Below are positions 7,823-13,827 of a stretch of DNA of 22,516 nucleotides, piece after piece. The stretch is from CAYRIH01 sp964424375 (GTDB taxonomy: Bacteria > Patescibacteriota > Kazan-3B-28 > UBA10110). Location of the stretch: positions 1 through 22,516 of the forward strand of contig CAYRIH010000010.1 in NCBI GenBank assembly GCA_964424375.1, given 5' to 3'. The position numbers and the translations under genes are program-made. Within the stretch, counting starts at the first letter, position 1, and every line of letters starts with the position of its first letter. The notes under the pieces are model-generated. The model was given only the letters and a program-made list of their open reading frames with translations, was not told the origin of the DNA and did not search any database.

Positions 7823-7888
7823 AGCCGGGGTTTCACCGGCTGTTTCTGCTATCAGGTAGTTAATCACTGTAAGAGGAGGTAACTACTG
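7823..7888 (-). other. Two hairpins downstream of the 99-aa gene
   Basis: Reading on the minus strand, the first hairpin is GTAGTTA...TAACTAC (within 7853-7888), whose loop displays ACCTCCTCTT. The second is AGCCGG...CCGGCT (7823-7841), followed by CTTTAAA, a weak terminator. The exposed ACCTCC is complementary to the GGAGGT ribosome binding site of the microprotein gene downstream. Bases 7742-7822 show nothing else recognisable. Confidence 0.4.
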
Positions 7889-7899
7889 CCCCCCCATTC

Positions 7900-8199
7900 T
7901 TAGAAATCGGATGTGGGAAAAAACTTATTGATATCTCCCCATTCGATGTCATAGCCGAATGGCTTGAGAATCTCCATCAGTAGTTTGAACTCCTCGTCAG
8001 TGCCTCCTTCGCCGGTGTTACAGATACAGAAGTAAGGCATCTGCTTGGTAGTATCTGCAGCAGACACGCAGGTACTCGGGTAGTAAGTGATAACTGCCTT
8101 ATCGGCAAGGTCAGTTTTCTCTCTGATCCCTTCGGCAATGCGAGGTATCAATTCATCGGCTTTTTCTTGAGAAAAACCAACTAATTTGATATTGGGCAT
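7900..8199 (-). CDS. Hypothetical 99-aa protein with Met-Pro N-terminus (possible tautomerase fold)
   Basis: The product starts MPNIKLVGFSQEKADELIPRI. A proline directly after the start, a beta strand, then a helix and a second strand (AVITYYPSTC) recall the 4-oxalocrotonate tautomerase superfamily, where Pro1 is the catalytic base after Met removal. The rest (PYFCICNTGEGGTDEEFKLLMEILKPFGYDIEWGDI) fits a helix after a GG turn and an aromatic C-terminus. The similarity is weak and by eye only. The gene has its own promoter (8270-8297). A GAGG lies 13 nt before the ATG, which is rather far. It is separated by about 230 bp from the microprotein gene on the same strand. Confidence 0.7.
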   Translation of the reverse strand: MPNIKLVGFSQEKADELIPRIAEGIREKTDLADKAVITYYPSTCVSAADTTKQMPYFCICNTGEGGTDEEFKLLMEILKPFGYDIEWGDINKFFPTSDF

Positions 8200-8269
8200 A
8201 AGGATACACCGTCCTCAATGTGCTAAGCAGTTTAGATTTACCTAAAAAGGCATTCGCTTTTATATGCAT

Positions 8270-8297
8270 AGTATACCAAAAAATCAGCTCCTGTAAA
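8270..8297 (-). promoter_or_regulatory. Promoter of the 99-aa gene
   Basis: On the minus strand TTTACA (8292-8297), a 16-bp spacer and TATACT (8270-8275), about 70 bp upstream of the start codon. Confidence 0.65.
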
Positions 8298-8326
8298 GAG
8301 TTTTTATAGTTTGAGGGAGAATAAAT

Positions 8327-8569
8327 CTAAATCAATCTTTTATTCATAAATGCTTTACCTGAATCAGTTTTAAGATATTGCTCAAATAATTTAGCTTTGC
8401 CCATATCCGAAAAAGCACAATAATATATTAGCTTCCAAGGTTTGTATTTAGCAGTATGGATTGTTTGGCCAAAATTATGAGTTTTAATTCTTGTTTTTAG
8501 ATCTGTACTATAACCAACATAAATCCGTGAGTTATTCCGCAAACTCTTTATGATATAAACATAATACAT
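8327..8569 (-). CDS. GIY-YIG domain protein (small UvrC-N/YhbQ-like nuclease)
   Basis: An 80-aa single-domain GIY-YIG protein. It has YYVYII (2-7) followed by IYVGYSTDLKTRIKTHN (16-32), giving the two tyrosine motifs and the conserved Arg27. The likely metal-binding Glu63 lies in LFEQYLKTDSGKAF, a typical end of this family. These small proteins are common in bacteria and often sit in intergenic repeats; some cut branched or flap DNA. No Shine-Dalgarno sequence is seen. Stop codon is TAG. The domain is intact, in contrast to the broken relative at 21.7-22.0 kb. Confidence 0.88.
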   Translation of the reverse strand: MYYVYIIKSLRNNSRIYVGYSTDLKTRIKTHNFGQTIHTAKYKPWKLIYYCAFSDMGKAKLFEQYLKTDSGKAFMNKRLI

Positions 8570-8582
8570 AACTACATTGTAA

Positions 8583-8624
8583 GCCCATCCTTCGCCTAAA
8601 GGCTACGGAGGGCAACCTTCGCAT
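8583..8624. repeat. REP-like hairpin, copy R1
   Basis: GCCCATCCTTCGCC, loop TAAA, GGCTACGGAGGGC, then CAACCTTCGCAT. It folds as GCCC:GGGC, TCC:GGA, an internal loop and GCC:GGC. Related copies are at 8692-8734 and 14199-14236. Confidence 0.65.
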
Positions 8625-8691
8625 ACTTTATAACAAAACCTTATTTAGATTGTCCGAAAGGACTCCTTGAGCGGCGCAGCCAACCGTAGCT

Positions 8692-8734
8692 GCCCATCCT
8701 TCGCTTTTCAAGCTACGGAGGGCAACCTTCGCAT
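8692..8734. repeat. REP-like hairpin, copy R2
   Basis: Same element as R1, with the upper stem changed from GCC/GGC to GCTT/AAGC, a compensated change. The trailing GCGAAGGTTG (minus reading) is complementary to CAACCTTCGC, which starts within the tmRNA 3' CCA, so the region just downstream of ssrA can form a 10-bp hairpin. Confidence 0.65.
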
Positions 8735-8767
8735 TATCATTTATATAATATTTAAGGTAGCGAAGGT

Positions 8768-9144
8768 TGGTGGAGCTGGGGGGAATCGCACCCCCGTCCA
8801 ATAAACAATTTTTATAAACATCTACATATTTAGTTTGTTTGAAATTATCCCCTATTGCCTTCAAACAAACAAAGTAACAAAAGGTTAAGCTNNNNNNNNN
8901 NACATTAATCTTAGTTTTCGTCAGTAGCCAACAAAAAAGCAGCTCAGAAAATATGACACCGCGTTTAAAAGTTTCTGAGCAAACTTTTAGGCGATGGCAT
9001 CAGCAATTAGGCTAATGCTGGCGCGAACCGAAGTCCGCTAAATGCTTTATTGGCATTTATAATTTTGCTTAGTTTAACGTTGCAAAACATTAACGATATG
9101 CAATCTATAAAAATTAAAGTTCATTGTCGAAGCTATACAGCCCC
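8768..9144 (-). ncRNA. ssrA: tmRNA (SsrA), interrupted by a 10-N gap
   Basis: The 5' end GGGGCTGTATAGCTTCGAC and the 3' end ...CAGCTCCACCA pair as a 7-bp acceptor stem with a G3:U wobble, the alanine identity element. Helix 2 is visible (AATTTTTATA near the 5' end with TATAAAAATT near the 3' end). Pseudoknot 1 fits CGTT/AACG plus TTTTGC/GCAAAA. The resume codon is GCC at 9052-9054. The tag reads ANKAFSGLRFAPALA and stops at TAA (9007-9009) in the loop of helix 5. Pseudoknot 2 (AAAAGTT/AACTTTT with GCTCAGA/TCTGAGC) and a late 11-bp hairpin (GTTTGTTTGAA arm) are clear. The T-loop is TGCGATT, with G where U55 is expected. The gap (8892-8901) lies in the pseudoknot 3 region. CCA is encoded. SmpB is encoded nearby. 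Confidence 0.95.
8892..8901. other. Assembly gap (10 N) inside ssrA
   Basis: Ten undetermined bases. The true length of the missing segment is unknown, so the tmRNA length of 377 is nominal. Confidence 0.99.
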
Positions 9145-9150
9145 AAAACA
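9126..9150. repeat. Direct repeat, copy 1 (genuine tmRNA 5' end)
   Basis: 25 bp (GTCGAAGCTATACAGCCCC on plus, then AAAACA), identical to 9274-9298. This copy is the real ssrA 5' end, because the following bases form helix 2 with the 3' end. Confidence 0.9.
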
Positions 9151-9204
9151 AAAAATATTGAAAAATTTACTAAACCATACAAATTAATCGAATCTGTATT
9201 TTTA

Positions 9205-9274
9205 CCCTACCGTAGTAATATCTATATCACAAGAGGCAAATGACCTATTTGTGATGAGATTGAACGAAGGAGGG
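9205..9274 (-). repeat. Small hairpin-bearing repeat element E1
   Basis: On the minus strand it runs from CCCTCCTTCGTTCAATCTC to ACTACGGTAGGG with an internal stem ATCACAA...TTGTGAT. A related element (E2) lies at 14074-14145 on the plus strand with the same flanks but a different, still paired stem (ATTGCGAA...TTCGCAAT). E1 lies between the two copies of the tmRNA 5' end. Confidence 0.6.
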
Positions 9275-9298
9275 TCGAAGCTATACAGCCCCAAAACA
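9274..9298. repeat. Direct repeat, copy 2 (orphan tmRNA 5' end)
   Basis: Second exact 25-bp copy of the tmRNA 5' terminus, 148 bp upstream of the real one. It is not followed by helix 2, a tag or any other tmRNA part. A GATAAT sits just upstream, at about -10 relative to the GGGG. Confidence 0.85.
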
Positions 9299-9343
9299 TT
9301 ATCAACGATATATTAGAACAATTACTATAAAAATTCAATATAA

Positions 9344-9386
9344 ATAAAAAAGTGACCCGTTCGTTAGAACGGGTCTAGTGTCACTT
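9344..9386 (-). terminator. Rho-independent terminator of the LysM gene
   Basis: On the minus strand ACCCGTTC-TAAC-GAACGGGT sits inside an outer AAGTG/CACTT pairing with a bulge, then a run TTTTTTATTT. It is 20 bp after the stop codon of the LysM gene. Confidence 0.85.
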
Positions 9387-9407
9387 GGACCGATTAAATT
9401 GTCAGAA

Positions 9408-10058
9408 TTATTCAACAATTGTGATCTTGAGATCCTGCCCAATTATGATTGGACGTCGGATATCAAGATCATTTCGATCCAGTAATTCAGCTTCACTCAA
9501 GCCAAATCTGTGGCGTATATTATATATTGTATCACCAGATTGAACTTCGTGAATAAAATAAGGAACACCATCTTCAAACAATCCATCTGAAACGACACTC
9601 CCAAGATCAAAGATAGAAGACTCTTCTGCTTCAGATTCTGAAATAACTTCTGCAGTTGATTCGTCCATTGCTTCAACTGGCTCAACTGTATCTGCGGGTT
9701 CTAATGCACTCGGTGCCGCCTCTATGTTCTGTGTAATCACAGTAGGCGGTGGCACATCAATCTGCACATTCACATTGGGGCTGTATTGGCTTGCCTGGGC
9801 AGTAGTAAGTGATAACCCAGACTGCCATACATTATTAACAAAATTATCAACTGCAGGAAACTGCAATCTTCCCATTGAGAACGTCAATATGAGTGCAGAA
9901 ACAATCAAGAATACAGCCGAACCTTTAATTGTCCAGACTCGGGCGTCTCTGTCATTTATCAACAACGAAATAATCCAGATGACACCGAGAAACACTATCA
10001 GCGCATAGCCAAAATTCGTGGCCAATGCACTAAATGCATAATTGAGATCAAGATCCAT
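9408..10058 (-). CDS. Membrane-anchored LysM-domain protein
   Basis: A 216-aa protein with two N-terminal transmembrane helices (about 15-33 and 45-61), a Pro/Ala/Glu-rich acidic linker (about 100-150) and a C-terminal LysM domain (about 167-214; HEVQSGDTIYNIRHRFGLS, then IIIGQDLKI). LysM binds N-acetylglucosamine in peptidoglycan, so the protein probably links the membrane to the wall. A GGGAGG ribosome binding site precedes the ATG. The promoter is TTGACA (10224-10229), 17 bp, TAGTAT (10201-10206). The leader (about 130 nt) holds hairpins GTGC-CAAA-GCAC and AAGGATA-AGGAC-TATCCTT but lacks the lipoprotein-type leader. The gene shares the upstream spacer and terminator module with the lipoprotein array. 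Confidence 0.88.
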   Translation of the reverse strand: MDLDLNYAFSALATNFGYALIVFLGVIWIISLLINDRDARVWTIKGSAVFLIVSALILTFSMGRLQFPAVDNFVNNVWQSGLSLTTAQASQYSPNVNVQIDVPPPTVITQNIEAAPSALEPADTVEPVEAMDESTAEVISESEAEESSIFDLGSVVSDGLFEDGVPYFIHEVQSGDTIYNIRHRFGLSEAELLDRNDLDIRRPIIIGQDLKITIVE

Positions 10059-10200
10059 TTTTTTGGACCTCCCTTTTCTTAGTTGGATTGGAATCCCATC
10101 GATTCATACCATCTAAGCCCATGCCCTATAAGGATAGTCCTTATCCTTCTCTTTATGTAAATGTGCTTTGGCACAATTAAAATAATTTAAGTGTAAATGA

Positions 10201-10253
10201 ATACTAATACATTTTGGCTCAATTGTCAAGTTTTATGCTCTAGGAGCGTAAAA
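10201..10253 (-). promoter_or_regulatory. Promoter and operator-like palindrome, module A
   Basis: Minus strand: palindrome TTTTACGCTC-CTA-GAGCATAAAA (10231-10253; one mismatch), then directly TTGACA (10224-10229), 17 bp and TAGTAT (10201-10206). The palindrome abuts the -35 and is repeated upstream of the lipoprotein genes. Confidence 0.65.
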
Positions 10254-10273
10254 CCATATTGATATTTATAGTA

Positions 10274-10301
10274 TTAAAAAGGAGCGGAAAAATTCCGCTC
10301 C
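10274..10301 (-). terminator. Rho-independent terminator of lipoprotein gene 1
   Basis: GGAGCGGAA-TTT-TTCCGCTCC (10281-10301) followed on the minus strand by CTTTTTAATAC-type T-rich sequence. Near-identical copies follow lipoprotein genes 2 and 3. Confidence 0.88.
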
Positions 10302-10338
10302 TATTGATAACCATTCAACATAGAATGAATTGCCTTAA

Positions 10339-11142
10339 TCATTCCAGATTATCAACATATAGCACTTCGGCGAAGCCAGGCAGAGGATTGTCCATCGTCG
10401 TGCCGACAGATAGATAATATGTTGTATCTGGAGTCATCCCTAAAAAACATTCACTAAACCCATAGTGGCTAACTTCTCCATTACTCCATATCCCCGTAGT
10501 TAGGCCATCGCCGATGGTACAACCAATATAATACATACCAAACTCATCAGCAATGGTACCGCAGAAGAGATAAATAACTGAGTTGTAATCCATCACAACA
10601 TTATCATCTATATCCTTTGCGGTAACCGTCATCATAAAATCTAAACTACTAACTATCTGGTCAGGCACATCAATAGCGAAACTTGCTACCGGACCATATT
10701 CAACTTCAAAACGTTGGATGAGAAAAGAGGGGCTTGTAGTCTCCGCTACCAACAAATTATCCGAATAACCCTTAATTCGCAGGTAGTAATTACCGGGTTC
10801 AAAGTCTACTGGAATCGCCCAATGGAAAACAACCCTATTGTTATCCTCTAAAGAGATATGTCCAGTAGCAATTTCAACCCAATGACTACTATCATCATTC
10901 GACAGATAAACCCTATAGTGGTCAATTGGGGCTACTGAAAAAACTTCCCAGATGGCCACAGCTATCCCATCCACATACCAAGAGGTATGTTCGTTGGGAG
11001 CTTCAATGTGGATTTGCCCAATAGGAGCGGGGGCGACCGGGTTGCTCCCCCCATTACAGCCACCAACAAAAAGAATGAAAATGATACTAATCACCAGGGC
11101 CAGATAGACCCTGGCGCCGATATTGTTTGAAAGCCATGTCAT
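10339..11142 (-). CDS. Surface lipoprotein 1 (Ig-like domains)
   Basis: A 267-aa lipoprotein. Signal peptide about 1-28, with lipobox FVGGC (cysteine at 29). The first exported domain (about 42-145) is a beta-sandwich with IEAPNEHTSWYVDG...IDHYRVYLSNDDSSHWVEIA...FHWAIP...YYLRIKGYS, resembling Kre9/KNH-type Ig-like domains. The second (about 150-265) has the invasin-like phrase VPDQIVSSLDFMMTVTAKDIDDNVVMDYN. The same architecture occurs in lipoprotein 3. Start ATG 11142 follows GGGAG. The region upstream is the conserved structured leader; one extra base there compared with cassette 3 breaks the frame, so no longer N-terminus is likely. The stop is TGA, followed by a terminator. The ligand is unknown. 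Confidence 0.88.
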   Translation of the reverse strand: MTWLSNNIGARVYLALVISIIFILFVGGCNGGSNPVAPAPIGQIHIEAPNEHTSWYVDGIAVAIWEVFSVAPIDHYRVYLSNDDSSHWVEIATGHISLEDNNRVVFHWAIPVDFEPGNYYLRIKGYSDNLLVAETTSPSFLIQRFEVEYGPVASFAIDVPDQIVSSLDFMMTVTAKDIDDNVVMDYNSVIYLFCGTIADEFGMYYIGCTIGDGLTTGIWSNGEVSHYGFSECFLGMTPDTTYYLSVGTTMDNPLPGFAEVLYVDNLE

Positions 11143-11207
11143 GACTTTTCTCCCTTGCCAAGGTCTGCCTGGCTTTTCTCTTGTTGGCGCCGAAGCTGTA
11201 CAAGAGA
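11103..11207 (-). promoter_or_regulatory. Structured leader of lipoprotein gene 1
   Basis: Minus strand: hairpin TCTCTTGT...ACAAGAGA (11177-11207). Then GGCAGACCTTGGC (11157-11169) upstream of the GGGAG ribosome binding site pairs with GCCAGGGTCTATC inside the coding region (11103-11115), with a G:U pair and enclosing the ribosome binding site and ATG. A further CCCTGG in the next codons can pair with the same CCAGGG. Confidence 0.6.
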
Positions 11208-11285
11208 AATATTGTGCTCTGCTCTATGTTTGGATTTAGAGCAAAGATTATCCTCTATTTTGTCAAAATACATAATTTACACTTT

Positions 11286-11338
11286 AAAGTATATCAAATC
11301 AGTACTTTTGTAAAGTTTTATGCTCTAGGAGTATAAAA
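11286..11338 (-). promoter_or_regulatory. Promoter and operator-like palindrome, module B
   Basis: Palindrome TTTTATACTC-CTA-GAGCATAAAA (11316-11338), then TTTACA (11309-11314), 17 bp and TACTTT (11286-11291). A TATACT also occurs at 15-bp spacing. It drives lipoprotein gene 1. Confidence 0.6.
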
Positions 11339-11356
11339 CCATATTGGTGTTTTTGT

Positions 11357-11385
11357 ATAAAAAAGGAGCGGAAAAATTCCGCTCC
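11357..11385 (-). terminator. Rho-independent terminator of lipoprotein gene 2
   Basis: GGAGCGGAATTTTTCCGCTCC (11365-11385, minus reading in the same 21-bp palindrome as module A) followed by TTTTTTATAC. Confidence 0.88.
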
Positions 11386-11433
11386 ATATTGAACTTACTT
11401 AAACGCTAAGGATAGCAACAAGAAAAAGAAAAA

Positions 11434-12798
11434 CTACAGAGTATACTCGAGAGTAAACGCCTGCAGGTCTCTCATGTATATATCATAGTTGCCATTGCGG
11501 TTATCCTCCCAAACTATCCTATTGCCAGAGATGGTAGGAGTAGTTTGACTATTACTATCTGTAGTAATCCGGGTCTCCGTAGAAGTGGAGATATCATACA
11601 TGTATATATCACCATTACTATTATGAAAATCATCCCAAACTATCCTATCACCATAGATGGCAGGATTTGCCCGACCATCACTATTATTCGTAGTAATCCG
11701 AGTCTCTGTAGAAGTTGAGATATCATACATATAGATATCATCAGCACCATTGCGGTTATCACCCCAAACTATCCTATCACCAGAGATGGCAGGAAAATAT
11801 TGATTATTGCTGTCTGTAGTAATCCGGGTCTCTGTAGAAGTTGAGATATCATACATATAGATATCATCAGCAACATTACGATTATCCGCATAGACTATCT
11901 TATCACCAGAGATGGCAGGATAAAATTGACCATTACTATCATCAGTAATCCGGGTCTCTGTAGAAGTGGAGATATCATACATGTAGATATCCCAGTCAAC
12001 ATTGCGCTGATCAGTCCAAACTATCCTATCACCAGAGATAGCAGGAGATTCCTGATCATAGATATCTGTAGTAATCCGAGTCTCCGTAGAAGTGGAGATA
12101 TCATACATGTATATATCCCAGTGAGTATTGCGGTTATCAGCCCAAACTATCCTATTGCCAGAGATGGCAGGATATCGTTGATCATTAACATCATCAGTAA
12201 TCTGGGTCTCTGTAGAAGTTGAGATATCATACATGTATATATCATAGTTGCCATTGCGATTATCATGCCAAACTATCCTATCACCATAGATAACAGGAGA
12301 TCCCTGAGTGTTGCTATCTGTAGTAATCTGGGTTTCTATCCCATATATCTTACTAACATGATAGACTCCAAATTCTCGAAGCTCAGTCGATACCATAAGA
12401 ATTTGATTACTCCATCCTTGAATATACATTAAGTACATTCCAGATTCGCTCGGCGTTATCCATTCAAATGACAAACGATTATTACTGAGTTCACAAACCT
12501 GATCATCAGATAAACGAAAACTACCTAACTCATTTCCATCATCTGATAATAGATATACTTCATAATGGGTTATAGGGACAGAAATAGCAGACAATGTAAA
12601 AATGACAGTTGCATTTTCATCAACTATCCACATTGTGCTTTCGTTTGGCACCAGAATAATGCCATCATCAAGTGGTAAATCTGGGAAAACAGTGCCATTA
12701 CTACTGGTGCAGCCAATCACGCTAAAAAGCATGATTATACTGATAACCAGGGCCAAACAGACCCTGGCGCCATTAAGTTTTGAAAGTCTTATGTTCAC
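11434..12798 (-). CDS. Surface lipoprotein 2 with seven-repeat TolB-like propeller
   Basis: A 454-aa lipoprotein if translated from GTG at 12798, the codon placed behind the ribosome binding site exactly as in the paralogues (GAGAAGGTC-GTG). An in-frame ATG at 12909 would add 37 residues encoded by the conserved leader and is unlikely. The lipobox is SVIGC. A KNH-like beta-sandwich follows (ILVPNESTMWIVDE...ITHYEVYLLSDDGNELG...FEWITPSESGMYLMYIQGWS). Then come seven 42-aa repeats of the type SGDRIVWxDNRN..DIYMYDISTSTETRITTD, a PD40/TolB-like seven-bladed beta-propeller. The protein ends in DLQAFTLEYTL. The propeller is homologous, down to nucleotide runs, to that of the giant protein encoded in the opposite direction at 14390. 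The gene ends with TAG and a terminator. Confidence 0.9.
   Translation of the reverse strand: MNIRLSKLNGARVCLALVISIIMLFSVIGCTSSNGTVFPDLPLDDGIILVPNESTMWIVDENATVIFTLSAISVPITHYEVYLLSDDGNELGSFRLSDDQVCELSNNRLSFEWITPSESGMYLMYIQGWSNQILMVSTELREFGVYHVSKIYGIETQITTDSNTQGSPVIYGDRIVWHDNRNGNYDIYMYDISTSTETQITDDVNDQRYPAISGNRIVWADNRNTHWDIYMYDISTSTETRITTDIYDQESPAISGDRIVWTDQRNVDWDIYMYDISTSTETRITDDSNGQFYPAISGDKIVYADNRNVADDIYMYDISTSTETRITTDSNNQYFPAISGDRIVWGDNRNGADDIYMYDISTSTETRITTNNSDGRANPAIYGDRIVWDDFHNSNGDIYMYDISTSTETRITTDSNSQTTPTISGNRIVWEDNRNGNYDIYMRDLQAFTLEYTL
11441..12337 (-). repeat. Seven 126-bp propeller repeats in lipoprotein 2
   Basis: Seven imperfect tandem units, each encoding about 42 residues (GDRIVW...DIYMYDISTSTET). 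They form an inverted homologous pair with 14807-15728. The longest exact shared run I found is 29 bp, beginning CTGCCATCTCTGGTGATAGG. Confidence 0.85.
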
Positions 12799-12862
12799 GA
12801 CCTTCTCCTTTGCCAGGGTCTGCCTGACTTTTCTCTTGTCGGCGCCGAAGCTACACAAGAGA
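12755..12862 (-). promoter_or_regulatory. Structured leader of lipoprotein gene 2
   Basis: Minus strand: hairpin TCTCTTGT...ACAAGAGA (12832-12862). GGCAGACCCTGGC (12812-12824) pairs with GCCAGGGTCTGTTT inside the coding region (12755-12768), enclosing the ribosome binding site and GTG start. A following GGCCCTGG can pair with the same CCAGGG. Confidence 0.6.
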
Positions 12863-12941
12863 AATATTGTACTCTGCTCTGTATTTGGATTTAGAGCAAA
12901 GTTTATCATCTTATTTTATCAAGATACATAATTTACACTTT

Positions 12942-12992
12942 AAAATATACCAAATTAACCAGATTGTCAAGTTTTTGGCTATAGGAGCATAA
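12942..12992 (-). promoter_or_regulatory. Promoter, module C (lipoprotein gene 2)
   Basis: TTGACA (12965-12970), 17 bp and TATTTT (12942-12947). The upstream palindrome is partly decayed here, reading TTTTATGCTCCTATAGCCAA on the minus strand. Confidence 0.6.
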
Positions 12993-13013
12993 AACCATAT
13001 TGATATTTATAGT

Positions 13014-13040
13014 ATTAAAAAGGAGCGGAAAATCCGCTCC
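13014..13040 (-). terminator. Rho-independent terminator of lipoprotein gene 3
   Basis: GGAGCGGA-TTT-TCCGCTCC (13022-13040), followed by TTTTTAATAC on the minus strand. Same family as the other two terminators, two bases shorter. Confidence 0.87.
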
Positions 13041-13065
13041 ATGTTAATCAGATTAGCTGATCTCT

Positions 13066-13827
13066 TCAATAAATATATTGTATATCAGTCACACCAATAA
13101 TATTACGGTCATATAAGAGTACTACCCCAATTGTATGGGGACCTTCAACTAGATTGATATTGGCAAAATCAATGCCATACCCACAATTAATCACTATACC
13201 GTTAACCCAGACACCATGATCACTCCCGTCACCTATAATTGGAGGATTATCAGATGGGAAATCCATGTCATCAATCAACAAATACAAAATATCGTTATAA
13301 TTAATAATAGTATTATGATATTGATCCTTCGCAGTAACTGACAAAACAAAATTAGTACTATGGATAACCACATCTGGAGCACTGACAATAAAGTGATCAA
13401 TCATTCCAAAAGGAATGACTGAAAATGGTTCACTTACCACTTCAGCAATTGGGATAGAATCACTCAAATATCCCGCCACTTTTACCAAACAATTAGTTGA
13501 ATTAATCTCCGAAGGAATTATCCAATTAATTGCTATGTTTTTGGTTTCTTCTATTAGAAACCAATAATCACCAGAGTTTACTGAGTAGTGAATCTTGAAC
13601 GATTCAAATACGCTTCCACACTGGGGATCTATTTCCCAGGAAATAGTAGTTTCTTGGCGAGAGATCCACTGGCCGCCGGATGGTGATTGTTGGAATGCCA
13701 ACCCCATATTAGCAGGGGCAATGGGTCCTTCATTTGAACAGCCAAAAGCACCAATACTAATAGCAAATAGAATCACCAGGGTTAGGCAGACCCTGGCGCC
13801 TAACAAATTGAAACTTGAAAGTCGCAT
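13066..13827 (-). CDS. Surface lipoprotein 3 (Ig-like domains)
   Basis: 253 aa from ATG 13827, which follows AAAGGAG. An upstream in-frame ATG (13887) would translate the structured leader and is rejected. The lipobox is GAFGC. The signal segment GARVCLTLVI is almost the same as in the two paralogues. Domain 1 is a KNH-like beta-sandwich (QQSPSGGQWISRQETTISWEI...FKIHYSVNSGDYWFLI...INWIIPSE...CLVKVAGYLSD). Domain 2 has the invasin-like phrase VSAPDVVIHSTNFVLSVTAKDQYHNTIINYND. The exported part is highly diverged from lipoprotein 1 despite the shared N-terminus and flanks. The stop is TGA. Function and ligand are unknown; it is likely displayed on the outer face of the membrane. Confidence 0.88.
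   Translation of the reverse strand: MRLSSFNLLGARVCLTLVILFAISIGAFGCSNEGPIAPANMGLAFQQSPSGGQWISRQETTISWEIDPQCGSVFESFKIHYSVNSGDYWFLIEETKNIAINWIIPSEINSTNCLVKVAGYLSDSIPIAEVVSEPFSVIPFGMIDHFIVSAPDVVIHSTNFVLSVTAKDQYHNTIINYNDILYLLIDDMDFPSDNPPIIGDGSDHGVWVNGIVINCGYGIDFANINLVEGPHTIGVVLLYDRNIIGVTDIQYIY

Noticed and set aside
7823..7888. tRNA or riboswitch in the 7.82-7.89 kb hairpin region
   Set aside because: There is no acceptor stem, no T-loop consensus and no match to a riboswitch core that I know; only two simple hairpins are visible.
8628..8864. 78-aa minus-strand open frame
   Set aside because: It lies across the 3' end of tmRNA and the R1/R2 hairpins; the tmRNA secondary structure explains the sequence.
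11441..12337. CRISPR-like regular repeats with 126-bp period
   Set aside because: The repeats are in-frame protein repeats of a beta-propeller, with no short unique spacers and no cas genes.
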